A stretch of DNA of 64,000 nucleotides from Chionoecetes opilio (Eukaryota; Arthropoda; Malacostraca; Decapoda; Majidae), in assembly GCA_016584305.1 (NCBI GenBank), contig JACEEZ010010076.1, forward strand, positions 84,501 through 148,500, in the 5' to 3' direction. Below, piece by piece: positions 43,651-55,060 of the stretch. The first letter of the stretch is position 1. Every line of letters begins with the position of its first letter. Below the pieces are notes generated by a model. The model was not told where the DNA came from and made no database searches. It worked only from the letters and a program-made list of their open reading frames with translations. The position numbers and the translations under genes are program-made.

Positions 43651-44408
43651 CTAGCCGCAAAGCCGCCCTCCGGGCGGACTTTTTGGCTAGCTCCTGCGGA
43701 GGGCGATTGGTGGGCCTTAGGCCCACCACCTGTGGCCCACAGCTTTCTGGAGCCTCACAGACTCTCCAGATAGCCCCTTCTAACTTTCCTGAAATCATGG
43801 ATGTAGAAATGTATGCATTAACGCCTTACCCATCACCCCCCACCCATTCACTCACCCATTACCCATCACCCCTCACCCATCCACTCACCCATTACCCATC
43901 ACCCCCCACCCATTCACTCACCCATTACCCATCACCCCTCACCCATCCACTCACCCATTACCCATCACCCCCCACCCATTCACTCACCCATTACCCATCA
44001 CCCCTCACCCATCCACTCACCCATTACCCATCACCACACACCCATTCACTCACCCATTACCCATCACCTCCCACCTATCCCCTCACCCATCACCCCCACC
44101 CATTCACTCACCCATCACCCCACACCCATTACCCATCACCCCACCCATTCACTCACCCATTACCCATCACCCTACATCAAGGTTTCCTCAATTCTCGCAA
44201 CCCACATTTTTTTTCACAATTCTCGCTAATGGGGCTGCTAAAAAAAAAAAAAAAAAAGTGATCGGATCATCTCATAATTGGGCTAAAAAGTTGGCCCTGG
44301 TCGAGCTGGTTCCAAAACTGTGCCATATGGTGGGATTGGGCCACGGGGGGCGGCACCTATCGCGGACACACACACACACACACACACTTTCGCTTATATT
44401 ATTATAGA
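43651..44408 (-). mobile_element. Helitron, copy D (complete)
   Basis: The minus strand starts A|TCTATAATAATATAAGCG at 44408 and ends CCGCCCGGAGGGCGG hairpin, CTTTGCGG, CTAG|T at 43651. It has the longest minisatellite of the four copies (43825-44170), with alternating CCCCCCACCCATTCACTCAC and CCCCTCACCCATCCACTCAC units. Confidence 0.8.
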
Positions 44409-44459
44409 TGTATTGTCACATTAAGAGGAATTAGTGCTGGTGTTTGATATTTTTCGTTT

Positions 44460-44720
44460 TATGTGTTTGTGTGTGCATGTGTGTGTGTGGTGGTGTGTGT
44501 GTGTGTGGTTGTGTGGGGGGGGTGGGGGGTTATATGTGTGTGTGTGTGGGTGGGTGTGTGTGGTGTGTGGTGTGTGTGTTTTTTGTTGGTGTAAACATAG
44601 AAAGGTGGTTTTGGGGCACACTTTAGATACCAAGCGTATAGAAGCGGGATTATCTGGCTCTCCGGCACGTCAGCCCTCACTCCTACACACCCCACCCACA
44701 CCACACACACACCACAGTAT
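44460..44720 (+). repeat. (GT)n-rich and G-rich low-complexity tract
   Basis: GTGTGTG and GGGGTGGGG runs to about 44580, then unique sequence ending in a CACACC run. No gene. Confidence 0.8.
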
Positions 44721-44909
44721 TAAAAAAATCTATAAAAATAAGTAAGCTCAAGAGGACCGCGATACCTACAACTTTGTATTTTCCTAGCAAATCCCATCAC
44801 ACGAAGAACAAGAAATATCCCACACTCACCCTACATTCCTGCATTAACTTCCTAGGACCCTGTTTACCAGACTCTTACCCACTCACACACCACACACCAC
44901 CACACCGTG

Positions 44910-47395
44910 TAAAAGAAGACTGTATAAATGTAGAGAAAGACTGGATAAATGTAGAGAAAGACTGGATAATGCAGAGAAGACTTGATAAATGTGGAATAAT
45001 GCCTGTATACATGCAGAGAAAGACTGGATAAATGTAAAGAAGACTGGATAAATGCATAAGAAGACTGGACTACAAGGTATAAGAGACTGGATAATGCAGA
45101 AGAAATCTGTAGAAGTAGGAAAGACTTGATAAAATGCAGAGAAAGAATGGAATACATGCAGAAGAAAGACTGGATAACTGTAGAAGAAAACTGGATAAAT
45201 GTATAAGAAGACTTGGATAATGTAGAATAGACTGGTAACTATGTAGAAGAGAAGACTGGCTGATGTAGAAGAAAGACTATAACATGTGAGAGAAGACTGG
45301 AATAATGCAGAAGAAAGACCTGGAATGCTGGTAGACGAAGACTGGATCATGCAGAAGAAGACCTGGATACATGTAGAAGAAAGCGGGATAAATGCAGAGA
45401 AAGACTGGATAAATGCAGAAGAAAGACATGGATCATGTATAAGAAAGACTGGATAATGTGAAGAAGACTGGTATACATGCAGAAGTAAAGACTGGATAAA
45501 TGTAGAGAAAGACTGGATAAATGAAAAAATAAGAGCAACGACTGGATAATGCAAGAAGAAAACTGGATAAATGTAACAGAAAGATTGGATAAATGCGAGA
45601 TACTGGATTAAATGTATAAGAAGGACACTGGATATACGGTCGAAGACGACAGGCTCAATGTAGCAAGAAGACTGGATAAACTGTATAAAAAGACTGGGAT
45701 CAATGTATAATAAAAGCCTGGTAAATGTAGAAGAAAGACTTTGATAAATGTGGAAGAAAGATGGATAAATGTCGTAAGAAGACTGGATAAATGCAGAGAA
45801 AGACTGTGATAAATGCATAAGACAGACTGGATAAGTGCAGAAGAAAGACTGGATAAATGCAGAAGAAAGACTAGGATAAATGTAGAATAAAGTACTGGAT
45901 AAATGTAGAAGAAAGACTGGATAACTTTATTAAGAAAGATGGATAATGTAGCAGAAGGACTGGATAATGTAGAAGAAGGACTGGATAATGTATAAGAAAG
46001 ACTGGATAAATGTAGAAGAAAGACTGTAATAAATGTAAGAAATACTATTAAATGTAGAAGAAAGACTTGGATAAATGCAGAAGAAAACTGGCTAATGTAT
46101 AAAAGACTGGATAAATGTAGAAGCAGACTGGATAAATGTATAAGAAGACTGGATAAATGTAGAAGAAGACTGGATAAATGCATAAAGAAAGACTGTATAA
46201 TGCAGAAGAACGACTGGATAATGCAGAATAAAGACGGATATGCAGAAGAAAGACTGGATAAATGTAGAAGAAAGGACTGGATAATGTAGAAGAAGGCTGG
46301 ATAAATGCAGAAAAAGACGGATATGTTGAAGAAAGACTGGATAATTTAGAAGAAAGACCTGGATAAATGCAGAAGAAAGACTGGATAATGCAGAAGAAAG
46401 ACTGGATAATCAGAAGAAACACTGGATAAATGCAGAAGAAAGACTGGATATGTAAGAAGAAGACCTGGATAAATGCAGAAGAAAAGACTGGATAAATGCA
46501 GAGAAAGACTTGGATAAATGTAGAAGAAAGACTTGGATAAATGTAAAAGAAAGACTGGAGAATGTATAAGAAAAGACTGGATAAAGTAGAAGAAGAATGG
46601 ATAAACTGTAGAAGAAAGACTGTATAAATGTAGAAGAAAGCCTGGATAATGCGAGAAAGACTGGATAAATGCAGAGTAAGACTGGATAAATGCCGAGCAA
46701 GACTGTATAAATGCAGAAGAAAAGACTGGATAAATGCAGAAGAAAGACTGATAAATGCTGAAGAAAAGACTGGATAAATGGAGAGAAGACTGGATAATTG
46801 CTAAGAAAGACTGGATATGTGGAATAAAGACTGGAGAAATGCAGAAGAAAGACTGGATAAATGTAGAGAAAGGACTTGGATAATGGCAAGAAGAATAGAC
46901 TGGATAAATGCAGAGAAAGACTGTATAAATGCAGAAAAGACTGGATAAATGTAGAGAAAAGACTGGATAATGCAGAATAAGACTGATAAATGTAGAATAA
47001 AACTGGATAAATGCAGAAGAAAGAGACTGATAAATGCAGAGAAAGACTGGATAATGTAGAGAAAAAGACCTGTATAATGTAGAAGAAAGACTGGATAAAT
47101 GCAGAGAAGGCTGGATAAATGTAGAAGCAGAACTGTATAATGTAGAGAAAAGACTGGATAAATTGTAGAAGAAAGACTGATAAATGTAGAAAAAAGACGG
47201 GATAAATGTAGAAGAAAGAATGATAAATGTAGAAGAAAAGACTGGATAAATGTAGAAAGATGATAATGTAGAAGGAAAATAAGACTGGATAAATGTAGAA
47301 GAAGACTGGATTAAATGCAGACGAATACTGGATAAATGTAGAAAAGATGGATAAATGCGAAGAAGACTGGATAAATGTAGACGAGAGAGAGAGAA
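44910..47395 (+). repeat. 2.5-kb minisatellite, 21-24-bp unit
   Basis: About 110 imperfect copies of a unit close to AGACTGGATAAATGTAGAAGAA (ATGCAGAAGAA variant common). Single-base indels change the frame between units. Plus-strand reading gives RLDKC-RR repeats; minus-strand reading gives IYPVFF/LHLSSL repeats, creating long spurious frames. No gene. Confidence 0.9.
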
Positions 47396-47609
47396 AAAAC
47401 CCTGTTGCCTGGGATTACTGGTTGTGAGGTGAGGCAAGAATGGTTGTAACAGTTGTTTCCCACTTTAGTTACGTTTATTAAGAAGTTAAGGGCTTGCAAA
47501 CCTTCATGTCCCTCGTACACGCCCCTATTCCTATAGTACAGGCCTCCAACCACGCTGGCGTCGCTTATGGCACGCATATTACCGACGCAGGATTGACATC
47601 ACCGTTTTT
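47396..47609. other. Unique stretch between minisatellite and SINE
   Basis: The minus-strand frame 47577-47400 (GGLYYRNRGVYEGHEGLQAL) is open but unrecognised. Confidence 0.25.
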
Positions 47610-47764
47610 AAAGGGAGTCTTGGTAAATTAAAGAGTAGGCTGGATACAAAGTTCATGGATGGGGATGAAGGTGGATTTAGGTAGTGTACTTCAGTAAGCA
47701 GACTACTCGTGTAGGTCTCACGGCTCTTGTAGCTTCGCTTATTTTTTTTAATGTTCCTATGTTA
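47610..47764 (+). repeat. SINE-like repeat G, copy 4
   Basis: 'gttcatggatggggatgaag' to 'cacggctcttgtagcttcgc' and a 'ttttttta atgttcctatg' tail. Confidence 0.6.
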
Positions 47765-48446
47765 ATTTTTTGCACGTGGGGAAAGTAGGCTATACATGTC
47801 AGAGACCTTGTGTCTTTACTGTTTTTGGGGATTGTGTTGAAGAGGTGGGAGTTTATAACCTATTAAGACTCCATGGTATGTCTGGTGTCAGGAGGCATTA
47901 CAAAACAAAGGAAGATCGTGTTTATTATTCTAGAAATTAAGTTTATTTATAACTTTTTTTTTAACGCCTTCACGCCAACCCCCGATAATTCCTTTGCGTG
48001 CATAAAATCGTCTGTTGTTAGCCATAACATTACTAAAAGTTACTTAATATACAAAATTAGTTAGGTCAAAAGGATACTAAACAGGTCATAATGTATAAAA
48101 AAAAAATAGCTTACTTACATTAAATAGTCTAATAGGTAGCCAAAATACCAAAGCAAATTACGTTCTAGGCGCTCAATGGGTATACACTTTCATGTTCTCG
48201 GGTTTATTCCTATCATCTTTTCCTCCCGTTTTTGAGAGTATTACCTCATCGTAGACTGATAACAGATTAACAAATTGCGAAAAAGAAATAAAATGCATCC
48301 TCATATGCCAGTATGATGCGTGGCGACGGTCCCGAGTTCGTGCTCTCCAAGAGTGTATAATCGAGGGCGAATGCAGGTGGCGGTCCGGGGATTGGGTGCC
48401 CCATGGCTTACGCTTGTCCTCTGTTAACAGCTAAACTATCTTGTTT
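47765..48446. other. AT-rich intergenic, nothing recognised
   Basis: No supported coding frame. 'aacgccttcacgccaa' near 47964 resembles TTAA-element ends but has no partner. Confidence 0.35.
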
Positions 48447-48450
48447 TTAA

Positions 48451-48651
48451 CCCCTGCGTCCCACAACGTATTTCCTGTAATTTGGGTACCATTAGATATT
48501 TTTAGTTATCTAAGCAATGTTTTATTGCTATGACCTGTTTAGATCCTTGTCCAATTGCTATTTGGTTTATTTAGTTACTTTTCGTAATTTTATGGCTGGA
48601 CAACAACCACTATTTTTTATAGCCAAGGAAGTTGGTGGGGGCGTGAAGGGG
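48451..48651. mobile_element. TTAA-flanked MITE (piggyBac-like), copy 1
   Basis: TTAA at 48447-48450 and 48652-48655. Ends CCCCTGCGTCCCACAACG and GGGGGCGTGAAGGGG. The interior matches 59195-59398 ('gacctgtttagatccttgtc', 'ttagttacttttcgtaattt'). Confidence 0.65.
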
Positions 48652-48767
48652 TTAACCCTACTGAGGATTACAAACACCAAGCCTAATGGAATTGAATTCA
48701 CACTGGAAAAGCGTACCGATAGATTAAAAAAGAAATAGGGAACACTGGTTCATGAATAGGTGGTGAG

Positions 48768-48946
48768 ATTGGCATGGACTCAGTAGACAGGTAGTTAGTG
48801 CGGGAGTCAATAGGGAGCTTTAAAAGGAGGCTGTATAATTTTCATGGATGGGATGAAAGGTGGAATGTAGGTATGTTAGGTAACAGGAACTACCCACGTG
48901 TAGGTCTCGCGGCCTCTTGTAGCTTCTTTATTTTCTTATGTTCTTA
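48768..48946 (+). repeat. SINE-like repeat G, copy 3 (longest)
   Basis: 'gcatggactcagtagacagg' through 'aggtctcgcggcctcttgta' and a TTCTTATGTTCTTA tail. Confidence 0.65.
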
Positions 48947-49059
48947 TTGTTATCATCATACTACCATAGATAGCATGGGTGGGTGGGTGGTCTGTGTGTT
49001 TAGTGTGTTTGTGGTTTGTGGTGTGTGTGTGCTGTACTTAACTGTGTGTGCATGTGGTG

Positions 49060-49310
49060 TTGGTATTCACCCATGGTCTTGTCCCCGCGACTGGCTCGCG
49101 ATCGCCAGTTTTTCACCCTCTCAGTGCGAGCTTGGAGCTCAATTATTTACGATCTTTGGGCAATGCTGGACCTCACACACCACACACCCCCATCCCCTTG
49201 CTCATGGGGACAGTAACCGCTCGAATTATCATTAAAAATTCCGGGAGCGCGGGGATTCTAACCGGCCTACCCACAGCATTGGAGGGCCGTCACGTTCTCA
49301 ACCTGACATC
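49060..49310 (-). repeat. SINE-like repeat with tRNA-like head, copy 3
   Basis: Same block order as 1196-1445 ('catggtcttgtc', 'acctcacacaccacacaccc', 'ggggacagtaaccgctcga'); the minus-strand head contains 'GGCCGGTTAGAATCCCCGCG', a B-box-like string. Confidence 0.6.
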
Positions 49311-49311
49311 G

Positions 49312-49340
49312 TGTTGTGTGTGTGTGTGTGTGTGTGTGTG

Positions 49341-49373
<33 letters not shown>

Positions 49374-49391
49374 GTGTGTGTGTGTGTGTGC
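49312..49391 (+). repeat. (GT)n microsatellite
   Basis: GT dinucleotides with single-base breaks. Confidence 0.9.
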
Positions 49392-49656
49392 ATCTATTCT
49401 AGATAGGTATGATGGTAGATCTCTGATATATTAGTATCAGTATCGTTATTATTATCATTATGATCAGTATCAATATATTATTATTATTATATACTTTATC
49501 ATTTCGATTACTAATGATCATTTGTTATCAATATTATTGTTAGTATCACATTATTGTTAATGATTTTTTTATCTGAGTTATTATTTTATTATTATAACTT
49601 ATTATACATTAATACCATTGACATTATCATTTTATTGATGTCGTAGTTGTAGTAGC

Positions 49657-50209
49657 AAGCTGGGCTAGTATTTTAAAACAATTGTATTTAAAATACGTTA
49701 TTTAATAAATTTGTGTATTTAGAAATGTATTATGAATACATTGGTTTGTCATGTATTTAAATATAGTATTTAAATACTTTTATAATGAGTAATTTCAAAC
49801 ATTGTAATGTAAAATTCATTTAATATAAAATATAATCTTTTTATTGAATAATGAAATGTGGCCATAACCCGCCCACCTGTCAAGGGGCATCAGGGGCACC
49901 CTGATGTTACAGTGCACCAGTGTTTCCACTGGCAGGAAATGTCTTATTTCAAGGAAATTTTAGGCCTTGAGAAGAAATTTCCATGGAAACTCATAAATCT
50001 AAGGAAAATCCTAAGGAAATTCATTTTTTTTCGGACCTTTAAATTTTTGTGTATTAAAAATTGGTATTTACAAATGTATTTTAAAATACAATGAATGTAA
50101 TTAGTATTTAAATACATTCGTACAATGGTATTTAGTATTTAGTATTTAAATACGTTTTCCCCGAGTATTTAGTATTTAAATCATTCAATGTATTTATTGC
50201 ACAGCTCTG
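49657..50209 (+). mobile_element. hAT-like MITE family H, third copy
   Basis: Degenerate left end (GCAAGCTGGGCTAG) and right end TTGCACAGCTCTG. Flanks TGTAGTAG and AGTAGTAG differ at one base, consistent with an 8-bp hAT duplication, though the flank is itself TAG-rich. Core 'cctgatgttacagtgcacca' is shared. Confidence 0.6.
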
Positions 50210-50381
50210 AGTAGTAGGTACTATTGTTGTTTTATTATTTATAATGCGTTATCATTTATTTATTATCATTATTATTGTTTTATTTCAAAGGCGTAGACGG
50301 AGACGCTGAACGCGATTTTTCTGCAAATAGATGGTAAGATTACGATGGGGTCAGTCCATATCTGAGGTTGAACTCTCCGAC

Positions 50382-50525
50382 AAACACACAACACACACAC
50401 ACACACACACACACAGTCCCCCTCCACACACCACCCACCACACACACCACCTACACACATACACACACACACACAGTCACCACAGTCCACACACACACAC
50501 ACACACCCACACACACCACACACAG
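50382..50525 (+). repeat. (AC)n-rich tract
   Basis: CACACA runs with CCT and AGTC interruptions. Confidence 0.85.
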
Positions 50526-51640
50526 GATCGCCCACCAGTATTCTTGAAATATAATTATTATTAATAATACAGTTTATTCCTGTTCCCAAAAGTCCCGACA
50601 TTCCAAACTCGGAACCTCGGGACCACGCCGGAGCCGAGTAATGAATTTTCCGACTTTTAAGAACCGTAGATATAATACGGGGAAAATAAAGCATGAAATG
50701 GTCAATTTTTCTCAGAAATAGTTAACCACATTGTTCTTTTTCCTTTTCTTTTCACTTCTACAGTAGAGTGTTCCTGGACCGTTTGGGATCCATACTACCA
50801 ATAACAGCCCTGTAAGTACATATCGAGAGTATATACTATATAGAAGTACACAAAATAACAGTGTACACAACTCTACAGTCACAACACCACTGAACAAATA
50901 CAGCAAACAAATCGGCGGGAGAAACCAAGCGGCCTAGTGTGGTGGCACCTAGCGGCCGACCCGGCAACTACGCCCCGGGGTTTTGGGTGTTCTGCCGTGT
51001 TTTGGAAAATCCGGAACCAAAACCCGAGTTTTGGGTGTTGCCGAGCCCTTGGGATGCCGAGTTGGGAACTTCAACCTGTAAAATAATAATAATATTTGGA
51101 TGATAATAATAATAACAATAAGGAAAATGATGATGCCATTATTAAACATAATAATAGTAGACTAAGACTAATACTAATACTAATACTAATACTAATACTA
51201 ATAACAAAAATGAAAATTTGATCTAGGCTAGATTTGTATAGTGACGCCTGTGTGATATGTAATGATCCGTTTTCTGTGATGGTCTGCCCTCAGGGGTAGA
51301 GGGAGGGAGGAGGTTTCACAGAGCGGCATTGCCCAGCTGAGCTGCAATCGGCCAATGATAACACGCGCCTCAGATTCGGAGGCTCGGGGCCAGAAGCCAC
51401 AAAACACTTAAAGCCCTTTTTTTTGGCCCGTTAGTCCAACGACGGAACCCACGCGCGGAAAATTCTTTCGATTTCGTCTTTAAACCCGGTGCACACTGGC
51501 CAACGACTGCTCAAGACCGGTATTAGCAGAGGTCGGAAGTCTCCAGACATGTCTATTGCTTGGTATGCTATGAAATATCTTTTTTTATAGGTGAATGTAG
51601 ACATATGATTGCATTTGGATGGATATTATTCATATATATG
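50526..51640. other. Intergenic; (CTAATA)n and AAT tracts
   Basis: AAT triplets around 51080-51150 and (ACTAAT)n at 51171-51204. No recognised gene. Confidence 0.4.
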
Positions 51641-51776
51641 ATAGGAGAAAGAAAAACAAGCAAGGGACCATCTACGTCTGGCAGCGCGGCCTTCGGCAGC
51701 AGCAAGCAGCAGCAGGATGAAGCCCGTGAGGTGGATATCAACACCAACTTCACGAAGGGAGATAGATGTCTTTGGT
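51641..51776 (+). CDS. Candidate coding stretch, unknown product
   Basis: The open frame reads ERKTSKGPSTSGSAAFGSSK then QQQDEAREVDINTNFTKG before a stop at 51776, in an otherwise AT-rich, ORF-poor segment. A further splice-like pair follows: 'ctatcacag' acceptor at 51836 and 'cacag|gtgagg' donor near 51870. It could be an internal exon of a small gene; no family is recognised. Confidence 0.2.
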
Positions 51777-52884
51777 AATATTTAGTAGGGGAGAGAAACC
51801 CCTTGAGGAATCCTATGATCCCTGGTGCTATCACAGGCGGGGGAGCTGCTGTCTTCTTCAGGAAGGCACAGGTGAGGCGGATAACTGCGGGTTTTTTTTA
51901 CTCAAAAGTTTTGAGTGGCGGCGCCGCTGGAGCCGCCACTCCTCCGCCACTGTAGGTTTTGGGCAGGATTAAACGTCTATTACTCGTTATTATACAACTT
52001 AGTGATTATGGTGAGATGTATATATACTTGTCATTATCTAAAACAATGTAGCACCGTGTGTCACCTTAAATAAGGGTGATTTAAAGATGTTATGATGAGG
52101 TGATGATGGCGAGGCAGAGTGACGGGAGGCCTTGCCGCGGGCTCCCCTATCACAAATATTCACTATTTCAACCCACACACACAGCCCCTTCTACCCCCAA
52201 AACCTGAAACACAGGCTCCTTACTTATACATCATTTTTCGATACATTAAAACCCCTTAAAACGCAGCTTTCCGAATAAAAGGGAAAATTAGTTTGGATGA
52301 CGGGGACAAGGCGGGGAGAGGCGTCTGGCAGTTTTTCCCGGAAATAGTTCGCTGACTTGTGTTTTGGCGAAAATTTTTAAAAAGTTTATCATGGCTGTGG
52401 CTGATGACGCGTTTTGATGACGTATACTCCCCTTTAGCCAGTCAGCGCCTTCCGACACTTTAAAACCCCCGAAAAAGGGAGGCTTTGTGCTTTTCGTCGT
52501 AGGAAACGAAGTTGGGAGAGATCGTCGTTGCTGGCCCAAACCTTTGTTGCGGTTTCCCTGCCCTGACCCCCAATGAGCGTTACGCACCATACGGGTCTGG
52601 GGCAGTCGGAGTATCATAGCAGTTCTTGGTCTTGGTATACAGGAGTCTTTTTCGAGGAAAAAAAAAAAAAAAAAACAAATACCAAAATTAATCCCGGGTC
52701 CCAAGTCATTTATTTACGGTGATCACGGCGACGGTTTTTGCGAGGCCGGAGGGTATAGGACAGGGTGTGTTTTGGGGTTTTAAAGCGAGAGAGGCTAAGA
52801 GGGGAGGTTTAGCCCCCCAGGTGCAGGTAATCAAAAAATTTGTGCAAATTATGAATAAGGCCTTTTCCATTGTCCCCAATTTCC
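51777..52884. other. Intergenic, nothing firm
   Basis: The minus-strand frame 52288-52704 (GQGNRNKGLGQQRRSLPTSF) has no recognised motif. Homopolymer runs increase from about 52300. Confidence 0.3.
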
Positions 52885-53525
52885 CCAGGAACCAGTTCTT
52901 TCATTAAGGGGTTGGGTCGTTCCGGTCTGGGTTCGCGTGTTAAAAAGGGAACGAAAAAAACACTTTTTTTTGTTTACAAACAAACTCAGCTGGCGAGGCA
53001 AGGGAAGGGGAGAGAGAGAGGGAAAGGAAGGAGGAATGAGAGGAGAGAAAGGAGAGAAAAGGCGAGAGAGGAGAGGAGGAAGAAGGGGAGAGAGGAGGGA
53101 GAGAGAGAGAGAAGAGAGAGGAAGAGAGAGAAAAGAGAAGAGGGGAGAGTAGAGAGAGAAGAGAGAGAAGAGAGGAGAGAGAGAGAAACATTAAAAGTGG
53201 TAACTCAGCTGTGATGTGAAGGGATAATCAATTTTAAAGATCGGGGGCCCACTTTCCTCCACCATCCCCCTTTGTGGCCTGTTGACATCCTCCCCGACTC
53301 TGCATGCGAAAAAACCTTCACGATAGAGAAATAGGGCCGGGCGCCATTGTTTTTTAAAACGAAAACTTACCGAGGTACCGACCCCCCAATGTGGGTAGAG
53401 AAATTTCAAGGTTTTTGCTGAGTCATCGGCGTGCCTCGGACCATGGTTTTCGGCGCAAAGGGAACGCTTGAATTTTGGGTCCGTGAAGGTTCCTGAAATG
53501 TGAAAAAGGGAAGAGGCCTTAAGCT
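52885..53525 (-). mobile_element. Partial second copy of transposon Q
   Basis: Matches 11090-11850: 'ccaggaaccagttctttca', 'aaactcagctggcgaggcaa', a degraded AG tract, 'taactcagctgtgatgtgaa' and the C-terminal coding segment of the nuclease-like ORF, now with frameshifts (minus-strand SAKTLKFLYPHWGV versus SAKPLNFLYSHREV). Ends of the element are not seen. Confidence 0.7.
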
Positions 53526-53929
53526 GAAATGTTTCCCGGTTGTACATTCTAAGGTCTTTTTCAGATGGGAGGGTAAGTCAGATTGACCTCAAAGGATGTG
53601 AGGGTCAATGACCCAATACATTGAAATTGTATTTTTCCGTTTGGGTGCAGTTGTCTGTTTTGGGAATTTTTTAAAAAAGGGTTTATTTTGCCAGGGTTTT
53701 GGGCCCCCTTTATTTTTGGAAAGCCTATTTAAATAATAAAAGGATAAAACCCCGACTAAAAGTGCTTTAAATGAGGCAGGCCCTCAGAAAAAAAATTTTA
53801 TTGAAAACAATTTGGGTTTATGTGGTGTCCAGAAAGCTTGCATGAAATGTTTGAAGTCTCTGTCGACCTTAATTTTTAAATGGCACTGAACTTTAGTCTA
53901 AAAAATTTAAAGTACGGAGGTCATTTACC

Positions 53930-55060
53930 TCAGACACATGTATATACATACCGGTAAATACACACATTATCCATATGAGAAAAAATATAAAGGGTGTTGA
54001 TGCCCCTAACAGTCCCCCGAACATGAATAATGCAGGCACTGGAGTGCCCCTTGGGCACTTGCAGGGCCCGGGTACATCCCTTCTTGCAGCCGCAGGGGTC
54101 ATTTGTGGCAAGTTTTTGATGCCTCGGGCAGTGTGCCCAAAGAGGCTGCCACCCAGAGGCCTCTTTTGTCCGCCCCACAGATGGGATTGGTAACTTGGTT
54201 TCAGGCCCAGGTTGGTTCCAGCATTTGCCCTGGGAATGCACGCTTGATGTGTGTGGAGTCTGGCGTTGGGGGAAGTTTTCTAGAGCCCCAGATTGGGGGG
54301 CGAAGAGTGTTTTCTAGCTCGTTCACTTCCATGGTGTCACTGGGGCGGTCAACATAGCCAACGAAGCGCTCCAGCAGTGAAATTGACTCCTCACTCACGT
54401 ACTTTGGGATGCGTAAGAGGTTTTTCAAAGGGACGTCACCTGTGGGAACCCCTTTCCAAGTCTTTCCCGGCAGTCAGGGGCCCCCTGCCGCGAAAAAAGA
54501 CAAGTTCGTCAAGACACAGACGGCAGCTTCAGAAACAGGAGGTGGGGGCCTTTCAGGGGGGTTGTACACCGGGCAGTGAAGTGCTTTGTTTCATGGCAGC
54601 ATTGGGGGGGGCACACTTTTGGGGGACACTGATGGCAGAGGTGCTACCGACTTTGGGGGGAGAGTGTCTTGCCCCAAACCCACTCACCACGGTCGAGCCG
54701 CCCTTTTGTTTTTGTGATGGATGTTGCATTAGGGAGATACCCGTGTCATTTAAAAGAATCCTTGGGTCCAGAGCCGGGTTATGGCAAATTATCGACAGCC
54801 CAGAGTGAAAAAAAACGTCCCCTTTCGCAGCTTGGGTGGGCAAACAACTTTTCCATGTTGAAGCGTGGCGACCCCCATTGGAATGTCTGCTTGAGCTGTA
54901 GTAATCATATATGAACACACATCCCAGGGTGAACATGTGTCAAAGACCTCTGCTCTGGTCACGCGGATCTTGAGGGACAGTTGGTGGCAGTGGGTTTCTC
55001 TCCGCGGCTGGGCGAGAGGTTTATTCCACACGGCGGTGCTTACACTGTTGAACACTAAAA
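53930..55060 (-). pseudogene. Frameshifted HEEADT/GCDT family protein, C-terminal region
   Basis: Spread over several frames. From high to low coordinates: NKPLAQPRRETHCHQLSLKI, YMITTAQADIPMGVATLQHG, KLRKGTFFFTLGC, NPALDPRILLNDTGISLMQH (the family's 'NP.S....F.GTGIS..Q' block), a degraded FFRGRG..TA (the GCDT..SFF.GRGK..AW block) near 54500, then LLRIPKYVSEESISLLERFV, RPSDTMEVNELENTL, KLPPTPDSTHIKRAFPGQML, GWQPLWAHCP and NDPCGCKKGCTRALQVPKG. This follows the same order as the ORF in Q but belongs to a different subgroup. Frame breaks coincide with homopolymer runs, so decay and sequence error cannot be separated. Confidence 0.55.

Noticed and set aside
44883..47437. Several long minus-strand frames (up to about 360 residues) rich in LSSL/IYPVF
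   Set aside because: They are translations of the 21-24-bp minisatellite; frames shift between units and there is no start, splice or domain signal.
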